In this document: piece after piece, positions 47,867 to 58,790 of the stretch
Layout of the letters: each line of letters begins with the position of its first letter
How positions within the stretch are numbered: position 1 is the first letter of the stretch
Assembly (NCBI GenBank): GCA_022818135.1
Contig: JAFMSR010000019.1
Location: forward strand, 35,523,723-35,587,722
Length of the DNA: 64,000 bases
Direction of reading: 5' to 3'
Origin: Saxidomus purpurata
Taxonomy: Eukaryota > Mollusca > Bivalvia > Venerida > Veneridae
Translations under genes and position numbers: made by a program
The notes under the pieces: model-generated
The model's database searches: none
Seen by the model: the letters and a program-made list of their open reading frames with translations, nothing else
Told to the model about the DNA's origin: nothing

Positions 47867-50800
47867 CAGTAGTAGTCTATCGTCTTTCAACAGCTTGTCA
47901 TGCTCTGCTGGCAACTCCTTCTCTGGTAGGAATTGACACCAAAGTACCAGTTATTTATCTTATCGATTGTCTCATTTGCTCTCTTTTGACCAAGACTCAA
48001 CCTCTGTTAATAAAAAATGTTTAAAAAAAATATTTTTTACACCAATTTATACTTTATCTTGCTGTTAAAAATTGTAATTTTAGTAGTATCAGATAATATT
48101 TCTGCTTCTATATGATGAATTCTGTTTAAACCTTATATGCAATAAACGGGGTTACTCGTATGGGACCACAAAAGAAAAAAAGACTCATTGGATTTCTAAA
48201 CGACATCTCAGGGTGACGCTTTAGAAAGGCACTGAACCAGTCCTTTCTATGAACGTTGTTCTTAAATGATGTAATACGTCCATCTATTTTTAATATATGC
48301 TTCACCTCATTTAAGAACTTCGATTTGGCCACAGGGTACTCGATTTCACACATTACATTTGAGTATGATAAAAGACTGTTTTCTTCTACTCTTGTTTGAA
48401 CAGTTTTTCTGTCCAGTGGTGTACGACCCTCCGGCATCCAACCCGACAGTTTGTCAAGAAAAGTAGTTTTCGGTACTCAGCGCTCGCTGTAGCCTTTTTA
48501 CCCATTTGCTTACTCATTGCCATAGCCTCTGGTTTGTAATTAAGCCTTTTCTTAACTGTTATTTGGATACATCTCTGAAAAACAAAGAAAACAGTGAAAA
48601 ATACAATTTCTGGAATACCTTTCCTATCAGGAATTAATAAGATTTTTTTCTAGTAAAATCGACCCCCATTGGTCGGTATTAGAATAAATTAAAACCATTT
48701 GCTGGAAAACCCGACCCTATCTTTTAGTTCATAAGGAAGTTGTGTTGAAATATTTGATTGCTAAATATATTAGTTTTAAACCCTAAGAGGGCATGCCAGC
48801 AGAACATTTAACTTAAAATTTACTTATGAAGACTAAAGCTTAGGGTAAAAGCAAGGTACTCACCGTAACGGATCCGTTTATTTTTGCCTAGAAAAAACCG
48901 ATGATCTCTCTACTCAACAACAAACTTTCAAAATGACGCCGAGTCACGTCAGCGATGACGCACAGTCTTGTCTTGAAAGTTTCAGATGTCAACACTTATA
49001 TCAAAGGGTCATAGTCATAGTAATTAGGAACTTGTAGAAATTAGCTCAAAGTCGATATTACCCACCATTGCTCTATATGCATGTACAAATTTATTTGTAT
49101 TTAATGCGATAGTTGGACGTGGTCTGCTTTTGTTTAAGCATTCATTGCTTATTTTACTTGCATTAGACACCAATGCATGCTGTTACTTAAATAGTACATG
49201 TTATTTTGTTTTTTGACGTGGTATATAGATATATAGTACCCGAATAGATTAATATTTTCAAAGTCGTTAGGCGAGGGTAATATTATGTCGAGACAGGTAA
49301 TAACAAAAAATAAATAATTGTATTACCCTCCTCTTTCTTTAATGTTGAAGCGTTCGGCTCATTCTTAATTCATTTTACGGCAGAACGTAAACAGACCTTC
49401 AAATGCTCTTATGTTACCTCAATGGCACTTCGTGATGTCACTTAATGACATAAGAAAGCAGCACCTACTAATACATTGACGTACTCTCATGTTTAGCGTG
49501 GGGTACAAATCATGACGGGATAGTGTCAAGTGTATATTACCGGCTTGCCCGTTTTTATTAATGTTTATTAACGGACCGTGAATGGAAATTTTATTGTAAG
49601 GTAATCAGGATATTATAGTTTCTAAAAGATAACATTCACACAGGTATTACATAGGCCAGGCTGTTGAGCTTTGGACCAAGACAAAATTTATACAGAATTT
49701 TTTTTTGCATGCTGACTGCGAATTGCTTGCTTTGGCACGAATCACAAAGTTGCCGAAGATTTCAGGTTGGGAAAATGATGTTGGGGACATTTTCTGCATT
49801 TTGATAGAGAATTCTCTCATAACTCTGTATCGATTCAATCCATTTTCAAATTATTATACAGGTATGACCATCATTGTTTGATAAACTAATTTGCACAGGA
49901 ATCTAGTCTTTAAACCCAAGGTCAATGTGAAATGAAGAGGTCAAAGAATATTTTCTTCATCTTTCATTTGCTATGTGCGCTCCTCCAAAGAATGTGTTTT
50001 TATGTATTTCACATTTTTCTTGTCAATCAAAACAAGATTACCATGTTTGTTAAGTAATGCTATCTATTCTGACTGTCTTTATGATGTAATAAATACTTTC
50101 AATATTCCTCAGGGAATAATAATTATAACTGTTTTTCTATTTACAACAACTCTTTAATTCAAATTTTCGGCAATATTGCCTTTTTCAAGAAATTTGTCTG
50201 CACTATTTTAAATTCACATGTTGATCATATTCATGACAAGCTTAGAAATCACATTTTTCGATATTCATGTCTGCTTACAATTAACGTAAAAATAGTCCGG
50301 CAGCGATGTGAGATAATTTAATTTCTAAGCTTGTCATGAATATGATCAACATGTGAATTTAAAATAGTGCAGACAAATTTCTTGAAAAAGGCAATATTGC
50401 CGAAAATTTGAATTAAAGAGTTGTTGTAAATAGAAAAACATTTATGATGTAAGCCTGTGAAATGTTAACCACTTTTCACTTATCTATAGGGTCATCAATT
50501 TAGCTATTTCACAAGCATTCTTATTTGTTGTTTCAATTCCAGAGATATCTCTATTGCATAACAATATATCTTTCAAGAAGTGATATCTCTCCTACTTACA
50601 TATATCTCTGAAACGTTGAGAGACATCTCTCAAAAATAGAAAAAAGGAATCTAACATATTCATGAGTTTTGCATAAGGAAATCCCGCCCTCGGGTTGAAC
50701 ATGGTGGGGGTAAGAGTGAGGTTGGGTGCGCACCATAAACCGGTTTAAGCTCCCCAGTGGTGTTTTTGCCACTGACCGTTCCAAGGCGGTGCCCCACTGT

Positions 50801-50905
50801 GTTCCTTTAATTGTTCGTTTTGTCCTCGTGTGTTTGCTTTGTATGCTAGTGTGTGTTGGTAGTGTATATGTGTGTGTGTACATGATTGTGTGTGTGTGTC
50901 GTGTG

Positions 50906-50957
<52 letters not shown>

Positions 50958-53900
50958 GGTGGTGTGCACTTCTGGGTGCTGTGGGGTTCGTTTTGGGGAG
51001 GCTGCGTTTTTGGTACGTGGCATTCCCTGTTTGATATTATTTTTGTTTTTGAGATACGTCCAAAAAAACTCGGCTCAGTGGACATGGTAGATTTATTTTC
51101 TTACCGTTTTAATCGCATTTTCACACAAGTAAGAAGGAATAAGTGCAAATACAGGATGGGGATGAAAAAAAATCAACTTTTTCTCGAAATTTACTTCAAA
51201 ACTGCTATAGATGGATAGAAAATGATCTTACTAAGAAAATGAATACCAACAACCCTATGTTTATTTCAAAAATAACAATTTTACAGTCATTTTTCGATTT
51301 TTATGTCTGCTTACAATTAACGTAAAAATAGTCCGGCAGCGATGTGAGATAAGCGATGTGAGATAAGGTTATCTACCACCGGTAAATGCGCGGAAATATG
51401 TATCTCATGTGAGAAAAAGTGAATCTAACATGTTCATGAGTTGTGGATAAGGAAATCCCACCCGAGGGTTGAGATACGTCCAAAAACGAGGCTCTATATA
51501 TGTATGTCATAGGTGAGAAAAGGTTATCTATCACCGGTAAATGCGCGGAAATATGTATCTCATAGGTGATTAATTTATCTCTCAAATGATGATAAACAGA
51601 TATCTCAGCAAGTAGAAGGAGATATCTTTCTGTAATACATAGAGAATACAAGGTTATTGACTTTTGATAACAGTTGATATCGGACGAGGATGATATCGGC
51701 CAGAGAAGTCCGATATCAACTGTTATCAAAAGACAGTAACATTGTATTCTATTTATTATGCAACTGACTTCAATTTTCACTTTTCACAATTAAAAACAAA
51801 GAAGTAAATTGAGTGATTTACATTGTATTTATGACGTCATCAACGATTTAAATCGGCGTTTTTAATCCAGCACCGTTAATCATGTTAATGTTATGCTTTA
51901 TAGGAAATGCTGAACATTAAACAACACATAGAAAGCATTTGTACACTTTTTAGAGGCGGCTCTTTACTTTTCAGCTCATATCATTCAAGTAATAAGACAT
52001 TAGTGTGAAAATAGGAAGGGGTGAAAAAATGAAAATCAACTTTTTCTCGAAAATTGCTTCAAAATAACTATAGATGGATAGATAATGTTCTAACTAAGAA
52101 AATGAATACCAACAACACTATATTTTATTCAAAAATAAAAATTCTACAGTCATTTTTCGATTTTATGTGATGTGCTGTTTGCTTGTATTCCCAGAAATTT
52201 TAATGAAACGCACCTCTGTAGTCTGAAGTAGCTACCGAAAATTAAATTTATTGTGTAGCGTGTAAGAAATCCACAATAGTCTAGATCTTATTTCGTAAAT
52301 CTCACTTAATGTCTAAAGTGGGCGGGGCCTAAAACGTGATATCAGGACAGTGTCATAATAACACTGTCCTGTGATATCAGACGTCGCAATATCAACAAAT
52401 ATCAGACCGGTGTTATCGGGTCGTCGTCATGGCAGTTGCATAATAAAAAGACATCTCTCAACATGACAGAGATATTTCTATTAAAACGAAAGATATCTAT
52501 TTGAAATTAGAGAAATATATCTTTTCGGAATAAATATTAAAATGGCTTGCGGTAAGAACACATCTACGTCTAGGAGGAATGCTTTTGATATTTTACATGC
52601 AAATGAAAAACGAATAGTTACCAAAATGTATTTTGAAATGAATAAAAACCGATAATAGAATCAACTAATTAGTGAACAGCACGAACTGTCTTCAGAAATA
52701 TGAAACACGTCGGATACTGACTGTTAATGAATTTAAACGTGAATAGAGAGGGGAAGATGAGGTTGCTTTCCATTGATGCGGGCCCTAAGCTGATAACAAA
52801 AACATTCTTACACGTGTATTTAAAAGTCGGGTGGAACCTTACACCTTTGTATTCGTGCATCAATGAATTTCAAAGTCTGCAAACTTTAAGTGGACTGTAA
52901 ATAGATGAATTGAATTGAATGTTTGCAAAAGGGCTCGTTTTGGGGAGGCTGCGTTTTTGGTACGTGGCATTCCCTGTTTGATATTATTTTTGTTTTTTTG
53001 TTAAATCTTTACGGACTGTTCAAAAGCCACTCATTAAGCTACGGATGATATCTTCGTAATCGAACTAAAACAATAAATCAGCCAACACACAGGCCTGAAA
53101 ATCAATCTAATCGAAAATGTTTGGCAATAGTTATTCACTGTGAATTTCACAAACTATAACATTAAGACTTGTTTCACTTTTCTTTTTACCGTGTTTGCCA
53201 TGAATCAAAACACACAAAATAATCAAGCGAATAAGCTTGAGCATTTTAAACAGAAACGCAGACTATAAATTTACAAAAGAATGTTGACATGCGCAAAAAG
53301 AATTGTTTTATTACCTGTCAGTTTTGTCACATAGAGTTGGTGAGAATCTTTTGACTAAAAGGAATTAATCAAGCAGATAAAATTTAAATTTGCGTACCAG
53401 GATATCTTATTGATACAATCTCCTACATTTGCAAATAGAAACATTTGCCACATTGAAGACGAATGTGGTTATCATTATTAATCTGGATATATATTAAATA
53501 AAATGCATATTTTTCTTGAAATTTGCATACGACGTACTTTCGTCTACACCACCGTCCTAAAATAGTGTGTGTTTTTATTATTTAAACCAACATGCAAATG
53601 TTCATCTCTGCCCGGTAATGATCAAGCCATTATTAATCAAAACATTTGACAAGACCAAAACATGGCTAAAAATTACATATTTTACGCAGGTAACAAAATA
53701 AAAGTGTTATTTCAAGTTATAGAGAATTGATAAAGTATCATGACGCCTTGAATGCCAGATCTTTACATCCAATTCCTAAAAATAGTGCCAAGTATACGTG
53801 TATAATTTGTTCATTTCATAATAAAACGTAACTCCCTGTTAATACAAAACATGGACAATTAAGCTTCAAACATAAATCATAATGCTTATGCACGTTTAAA

Positions 53901-56900
53901 CTGTTTACACGCAATTTTCCATTACGTATGTTAAAGAAAAAACGTAGATCACCTACATGTAGATCACCTACATGTATGGCATATTCGTAGAGACTATAAT
54001 ATATCCCAATATAAAATTTTGATCAAGAAAACATTCAGAAAATGAAACTTTTTTTTCTTTTTGAAGAAAAAGGCATGAATACAATTAGGACACTCTTGTA
54101 AAGCATCATTTTAATTTGATTATTTGTACGACGGCTGACGAAAATATAGTTGAAAGTAGGGTAGCCTGAGGGAAAATTAAAACTCAATTAATTTTCCAAC
54201 AAGACGCTGATATTTAGTGTCAAGATTTTGTTATGATGGAGAAAGATCTGCATACATGCTAAAGACCAAATGTTATTGCCGTCAAATAATTATGATATAA
54301 GACATTTAGAATATTTAAACACACGAATGAAATTTCTCTGCTTTTACGCGCCAATTCAACATCAACAATGGCCGTGCAAATGATACGCTTTCTATTATTT
54401 TACCTTGTTTTATAGTGACACACTGATTCTTACTGCAGATGTTATCTGTTGTTGTTTTTGTTTAGTAGATTTTAATCGAAAGCTTTTCTATACTTTGCCC
54501 ACATTGAACTTTTAATGCTTAAAATATTTGTTAATATTACATTACTGATGTAAATGGGAAATACTTTCAAAATGTCGGTTAAAATGACGAAAATCACGTT
54601 TTCGACTGTCTGTCATTTTATGACGTCACGCATGACGTCACACTGTACATGGCCGAGGTTTTTGACGTTCCGACGGTTAATTGTAAGGTGTTTATTAATT
54701 TTTTTCACCGTATATTGGTAATTTAAAATTTCTGTGAAAAAAACAGGCACATTTGCATACATAACGGGTCGAGCCCTTTGTAACAAAGGGCAGTCACTCT
54801 TTCAATACGTATGCACAATTCAATGCAAATTAAAAGCAATCAAACTATTTTTAGTGAATTTTACAATAATTAGAAATTAGACATTAGAAAATGTCCTACT
54901 TACCATATATTGAGTAAATTATAATTCAATAGTTAAGTATGAATTATACACACGTTTAGGGGCAATGCGATTAAAAGCTATGTGTTAGGATTAGATTTTG
55001 TTGAATTATTGAACTGCCTGTAACATTTTCCCACCCACCTTGCACAGTAAGCCTTCTTGTACAAGCCACTGTTGTTTTAGCAGCTTCAGAACTATCCGAA
55101 ACATATTAAAATTTACACATATAGAATTGGTTTAACATATGATATCCTTTTGCAGGCATTTTTGCTATAGATATTTTAAAGGATGGAAACAGAAAATAAG
55201 TATTTTGCAAAAAGTAAAAAATTGTATTTTTCTATAAATAAATTCCTAATATTTTAACAGAAATGGAAACTATATCATAACCAGACATATGCCCATACAT
55301 TTTGATATGGTAGTATTGTGATAGTTAGCAACATTAAAATACATTCACAAAAAGAATATGCGATACTTGTAAGCACTTGTATGTGACAGTGTATTTTTCA
55401 AAAGTACGGCGGCCATCTTAGTGGCCATTTTGGTGGTGGCCATCTTGGATTGTAGTGTTTCCCAGGCGGGAACTTTTGTGAACATTGTGTTTATTTTGAG
55501 GCTCAACAGCCTAGAATATAGAGCCATTCACATTGATGTAGTCATATTCCGTGCGTGGTGTTGTCCGATCTTCCAATTGTAAGTAGGATTTGCGCTTTAA
55601 TATCGAGAGAAATTGGACTTTTTTCATTACTTTCATTGTTAATGTTAAGTTTTCGACAGCTTACATCAATCCTTTTACCTGATAATCAGATTTTGTTGAA
55701 ACAACAAATACAAAGTTGCTCGAACTATCTGAAACAAACATATTTTAGAAAGAATGATCAAATAAAAAGGTTCTAGTAATAATTCAAGTAAAGTATTTCT
55801 GTAATTTCGAAATGTTACGCTCCAAAATTACAAACGTTATAAACGCTTTTGAAAGTCTAATATAAGCATATAGCGTAGCGGTGCCGTCAAAGTTTTCACC
55901 AAAACCATACTTGGAATGATACGTTTAGATAATATCTGTTTGTTAAAGGTTTAAGTCTCAGTGACCTTGACCCTGACCTTGTTGTTAAGGACAGTCGTAC
56001 TCAGGAAAGCGATATAGGCATTCATGTTAAAAATCATTATATAAATAATTATTGAGGTAAGACTTTACCTGTTAAATTTAGAATTTGAAACAAACGACAT
56101 TTATATAACTGTCTTGTTCAGAACAAATATATACACAAATATAAATGATAAATGCAGGTAAGTCTTCCCCGACTACATTTAGAATGTGAAATCTCATCTA
56201 TTTAACTCTCATATCAGACAGAGATGGAGAGAATCCAGTACTTGATCTACAAGGTCTTCCATGGCATCTTATAAGTGCTGATCTGAAGAATAACTTCAAT
56301 ATGGACATCTCAAACATACAGATGAAGTTTTCATGGAAAGACAAAGGTATATAAAGTCGTTTCGTAATATTTTCATTTGTAGACCTTGCTGGTTTGAATT
56401 ACTGTTTTGCACATAGAACTAGTTGTGCATCTACTTTATATCATACCAAAAGGATTTGTAACATATTTAGAAGATGTTTTTTCAGAAGTGTTCTAGGTCA
56501 GTATTTGAACATTTGGAGCACATGACCTTGCACAAACTACCAAAGAAGATGTCTTACCTGCGTAAAAACTAATGCTTTTTTGTACGAACTTTGCCTTTTC
56601 AATTTAAAATGCATGGTACAAACCTTGTGCATTATGTTTCCGATGATACTTGTACATCAAACAAAAGTTAACACTTTCTGACAACACCGTTACGTGTCGA
56701 AACGACATGAACATAATGAAGGACATTAATCTATTTTGCTTTAATTTAGCTGAAATAATTTGATTTTTCATCGATTATAGAACAAGTTCTTACCACTTTT
56801 AATATCTACTATTGATGACAGCATCCTTGAGCGCTGACCAGAAATTGCGGCGTAAGAATGTATTTTGAAGGTCAAATGCCTCAGTCGGGAGTTGAAACGC

Positions 56901-57200
56901 ACCAACTCTGGGTAAGGAGTCAGGCGCTGTACCAACAGGGCTTCTTTAAAATTGTTTAAGAGTAAATAGAACACAGTTCATTTATCATTATTATTCCAAT
57001 AAATTAATGAATCTATACGGCCAAATTTAATGTGAGGGCCTTAATACTTCAACTCTTTAATTATTTGTTTCTTCACAGCTTTATATGTTATCTTTGTAGA
57101 ATGCGGATTCGACGGAAAACTGATTACAAGCGATGCTCTACAGAGACAAGCGAATTACGTCGCGTTGATGATGATCGTTGCTTTTACATTTATCTTTTAA
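43506..57200 (+). CDS. Orphan secreted or GPI-anchored cysteine-containing protein, 6 exons, ~246 aa
   Basis: Exons 43506-43658, 44711-44841, 46329-46414, 47406-47546, 56218-56346 and 57100-57200 join to 741 nt without a stop; junction phases 0, 2, 1, 1 and 1 all match. Residues 1-20 are a signal peptide (LMLLSCVLVAS, cleaved near NAG/S). The mature chain has nine cysteines and several N-glycosylation sequons (NVS, NCS, NGT). The C-terminus (NYVALMMIVAFTFIF) is a terminal hydrophobic tail preceded by small residues, as in GPI-attachment signals. I recognise no family. An alternative short form would end at the 20-nt exon 47654-47673 (176 aa). A tandem paralogue starts at 63120. Conservation of exon 1 between paralogues supports a real gene. 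Confidence 0.68.
44711..44841 (+). CDS. Orphan gene exon 2
   Basis: The acceptor is ATACGACAG and the donor TGCTA/GTAAGT. Encodes NVMDVHWVMIYYTHFDDKQT, then SGKCNFRWHKPDSD and RRELMC. Phase 0 to 2. Confidence 0.72.
46329..46414 (+). CDS. Orphan gene exon 3
   Basis: The acceptor is TTGTTTTTTGCAG and the donor GCAG/GTATCA. Encodes VYDTDECGSFERRVRRKTDS, then CGRVEENA. Phase 2 to 1. Confidence 0.75.
46550..47303 (+). repeat. ~37-nt tandem array in orphan gene intron 3 (about 20 units)
   Basis: Units combine CAGACTTCCTGTTAGGCTGT and AAAAGAAATTGTTTACG. Length and sequence drift; it ends about 100 bp before exon 4. Confidence 0.92.
47406..47546 (+). CDS. Orphan gene exon 4
   Basis: The acceptor is GCATATTTTAG and the donor CCAG/GTAAAA. 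Encodes VNGTMDAKFYSQDLSQYFWY, then DSCYIYKDNGDCEDRYLDLL. Phase 1 to 1. Confidence 0.75.
47654..47673 (+). CDS. Alternative 20-nt terminal exon of orphan gene
   Basis: A strong TTTTTTCTTTTCAG acceptor is followed by an in-phase EGHIVN and TAG. It would give a secreted 176-residue isoform without the hydrophobic tail. The preceding intron would be only 107 nt, unusually short for this locus. Confidence 0.3.
47740..47868. repeat. (ATT)n/(TAA)n microsatellite
   Basis: About 13 TAA triplets followed by about 15 TTA triplets make a self-complementary array able to form a hairpin. Confidence 0.9.
48150..48437 (-). pseudogene. Pogo/Tigger-like transposase fragment (CENP-B-type HTH)
   Basis: Minus strand: a frame with FLNEVKHILKIDGRITSF and then RKDWFSAFLKRHPEMSFRNP. 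The latter matches the KDW..GFL.R.P..S.R.P signature of CENP-B/Tc5-type DNA-binding helices in pogo and jerky transposases. No DDE catalytic region follows, so it is a fragment. A CTTTGTTTTTCAG acceptor-like site lies near 48580. Confidence 0.6.
48580..50130. other. Orphan gene intron 4, part
   Basis: AT-rich sequence. No repeat boundary or exon recognised. Confidence 0.45.
50131..50439. repeat. Perfect 119-bp-arm inverted repeat, 71-nt loop
   Basis: 50131-50249 and 50321-50439 are exact reverse complements over 119 bp (the arm includes TTCGGCAATATTGCCTTTTT). The loop carries GTCTGCTTACAATTAACG, also present at 51303-51322. Transcription would give a long perfect hairpin. Confidence 0.95.
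50699..51048 (+). mobile_element. 350-bp retroelement-like insertion with TTGA duplication and TG microsatellite
   Basis: Interrupts a repeat found uninterrupted at 51421-51490: the host reads CGAGGGTTGAGATACGTCCA there, but here GGGTTGA and GAGATACGTCC are separated. TTGA flanks both sides (50695-50698 and 51049-51052). The insert contains GTGCGCACCATAAACCGGTT, a (TG)n tract (about 50868-50956) and a 3' end GGGGAGGCTGCGTTTTTGGT. That 3' end recurs alone at 52935-52997. Confidence 0.75.
51165..51760 (+). repeat. Composite dispersed repeat with internal hairpins
   Basis: Contains a CTATAGATGGATAG-family copy (51165-51300), a repeat of the 50.3-kb loop sequence (51301-51350), two copies of TATCACCGGTAAATGCGCGG-like blocks (about 51370 and 51527), and an inverted pair at 51653-51685/51708-51740 (GATAACAGTTGATATCGGAC). 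Confidence 0.65.
52035..52170 (+). repeat. Dispersed repeat, third CTATAGATGGATAG copy
   Basis: AAATCAACTTTTTCTCGAAA, CTATAGATGGATAG and AAAATGAATACCAACAACAC in the same order as at 37.9 kb and 51.2 kb. Confidence 0.7.
52335..52380. repeat. Short hairpin GATATCAGGACAGTGT
   Basis: GATATCAGGACAGTGT and ACACTGTCCTGTGATATC pair around ATAATA. Confidence 0.7.
52935..52997 (+). mobile_element. 5'-truncated copy of the 50.7-kb insertion
   Basis: Near-identical to 50987-51048 (GTTTTGGGGAGGCTGCGTTT onward), ending in a T-rich tail. A 3'-end-only copy fits target-primed reverse transcription. Confidence 0.65.
53000..56217. other. Orphan gene intron 4, distal part
   Basis: AT-rich. Notes: tandem TAGATCACCTACATG at 53945-53975; two TGACGTCA motifs 12 bp apart at 54621-54640; GGCCATCTT/GGCCATTTT words at 55409-55446. 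No exon recognised before 56218. Confidence 0.45.
56218..56346 (+). CDS. Orphan gene exon 5
   Basis: 129 nt, phase 1-1. The acceptor is CTCTCATATCAG and the donor AAAG/GTATAT. Encodes DGENPVLDLQGLPWHLISAD, then IQMKFSWKDK. The phase fits exons 4 and 6 exactly. Assignment to this gene rather than a separate one is inference across an 8.7-kb intron. Confidence 0.65.
56876..56948 (-). pseudogene. tRNA-like sequence in orphan gene intron 5
   Basis: Minus strand: A-box-like GTTGGTACAGCGCCTGACTC and B-box-like GGTGCGTTTCAACTCCCGAC, separated by an anticodon-loop-like CCTTACCC. Degenerate stems argue for a SINE head or pseudogene. Confidence 0.45.
57100..57200 (+). CDS. Orphan gene exon 6: terminal, hydrophobic C-tail
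   Basis: The acceptor is TGTTATCTTTGTAG. Encodes ECGFDGKLITSDALQRQA, then NYVALMMIVAFTFIF and TAA. The pattern of small residues followed by a terminal hydrophobic run resembles a GPI signal. An ATTAAA at about 57229 is a candidate poly(A) signal. Confidence 0.62.
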
Positions 57201-58449
57201 GTACAAACCATTTACACGGACATAAACATTAAAGAGGAAATGCACGTGTGCATACATTTTGAAATGATGAATGATAAACTTTGCGGAACATTTTACAGAA
57301 TAGTTCACAGCCTTATCAGAATACATCGTGATATGAAACACAAACCCTCTGACGTTCATTCAATTGATAGTTTGCTAGATTCCTGGTTTATTGATAGGTG
57401 CCTTTGATATATCAATTTGAAAACGTGTTTTGTCCAAATAATCACGTGATTGTTCGGCAATTGGAGTTTTAAACCAACCAGCAACACCTGCTTTGATTTG
57501 ATTTTCAGTGAATCGTTTTGTTGCAGTTTACATCCTATTTCTGACTATCTAGTAGATCGCTTTAACATCATTTATATTATTCGGAATTATAAACAGGATT
57601 ACCTTACTTATCTGCATGTAGTTTGTGTTAATGTGGTTTGTGTTTATCTAATTCGTATCTTGTTTCATTCGATTTATACATATTCATTGATATTAAAGGA
57701 ATTTTGTTACGTTGTCTTCTATTGTAGAGTTCGCAATACCATTAAATCTCGATAATAAGCCGCGACTTATTTTTTGTAAGGATTTGGTTGCTCATTTTCC
57801 AGACCGGCTTATTTTCCAGACCTGCCTAATCTGAAGTACTTTTGTAAAAACTGTTAAATATTTCAGAGAGGGAGAGCGAAGCGGTCAGATATGTCAAAAT
57901 TATACAAATGCAAAACCGCAATTACATTGCACCTGTAGTTATTGTATTATCCAGGACGATATCTTACCGGCGACATTGACGTGTACTTGTTCAGAAAACT
58001 ATCTGACCACTGTATTTACATGTAATGCATGTATGTGGAGTAATGTTTCAAAATATAAGTAGTGTTGTCTGACCACACTTTGTTGTGGAAAAGTGACAAA
58101 ATATGAAAGAAGTATATACGCCAATACTGTATGACGCTTTAAGCTATGCAGTCAATGCCTAAATATGGGCCAAACAAACTATAGAAGAAGGAACTACGCC
58201 ATTACATATACAGTAACAGACGGATACATTAACAGACGCCGAACTAAAAGTCCTACAAGCCAGGCAATTAGGTAGGTATTTTATCATTTCAAGACCGAAA
58301 ACCCTGCAATAAAACGCACAGTTTATTTGTTGCCTTGTGTAATGTGCTATGCTGCACCGCTGGACAACCAAGGTTTGCCCTGTACCCGGATTTGTAACTG
58401 CTATCGACCGCTAAAGACTGTCTACTCAGACGTCATCAGCTCTTTCCCC
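57201..58449. other. 3' flank and intergenic
   Basis: AT-rich, with no recognised gene. Confidence 0.45.
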
Positions 58450-58450
58450 C

Positions 58451-58560
58451 AAAACACCGTGGAATCCGGGTTTTACCGATCACTCCGGTGAGGACCGAGC
58501 AAGCAAGATTGAGTATATATCACCGGCGTCATCGGTAAAAACACGGATTCCACGGTATTT
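58451..58560. mobile_element. 110-bp inverted-repeat element
   Basis: 30-bp ends (AAAACACCGTGGAATCCGGG... and near reverse complement) around a TATATATCACCGG interior. It abuts another element at 58563. Confidence 0.7.
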
Positions 58561-58562
58561 TA

Positions 58563-58689
58563 AGCACTCGATTGTGTTTCTTCAGTAACAAAATTAGGTC
58601 TCTCTAAAAGCAGTTACAGACATATAGAGTCATAGTTCGTACTCATTTATTACGTAAATTCGGTTATTGATGAAACACAATCGAGTGCT
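58563..58689. mobile_element. 127-bp inverted-repeat element
   Basis: Exact 18-bp ends AGCACTCGATTGTGTTTC and GAAACACAATCGAGTGCT, extending imperfectly by about 8 bp. Confidence 0.75.
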
Positions 58690-58746
58690 GACTGAAGTAT
58701 GACTGGACCGTTAGACAATGTCAACAAAGTTGGTTATTAATTACTT

Positions 58747-58790
58747 ATTTCGTATTCCTTTTTCGAAAAAGGAATGAGGTAACTCAAATA
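58747..58790. repeat. Palindrome around ATTCCTTTTTCGAAAAAGGA
   Basis: A perfect 22-bp palindrome centred on TTCGAA, flanked by TTACTTATT and AATAAGTAA. Confidence 0.7.

Noticed and set aside
50726..51218. Open frames on both strands over the TG microsatellite
   Set aside because: Dinucleotide repeat plus retroelement-like DNA; translations are Cys-Val or His-Thr repeats.
51373..51780. 135-residue frame on the minus strand
   Set aside because: It overlaps dispersed repeats and an inverted pair, has no recognisable domain and no splice context.
57450..57755. 101-residue plus-strand frame
   Set aside because: No family resemblance and AT-rich composition; it lies downstream of a terminal exon with no promoter or splice support.
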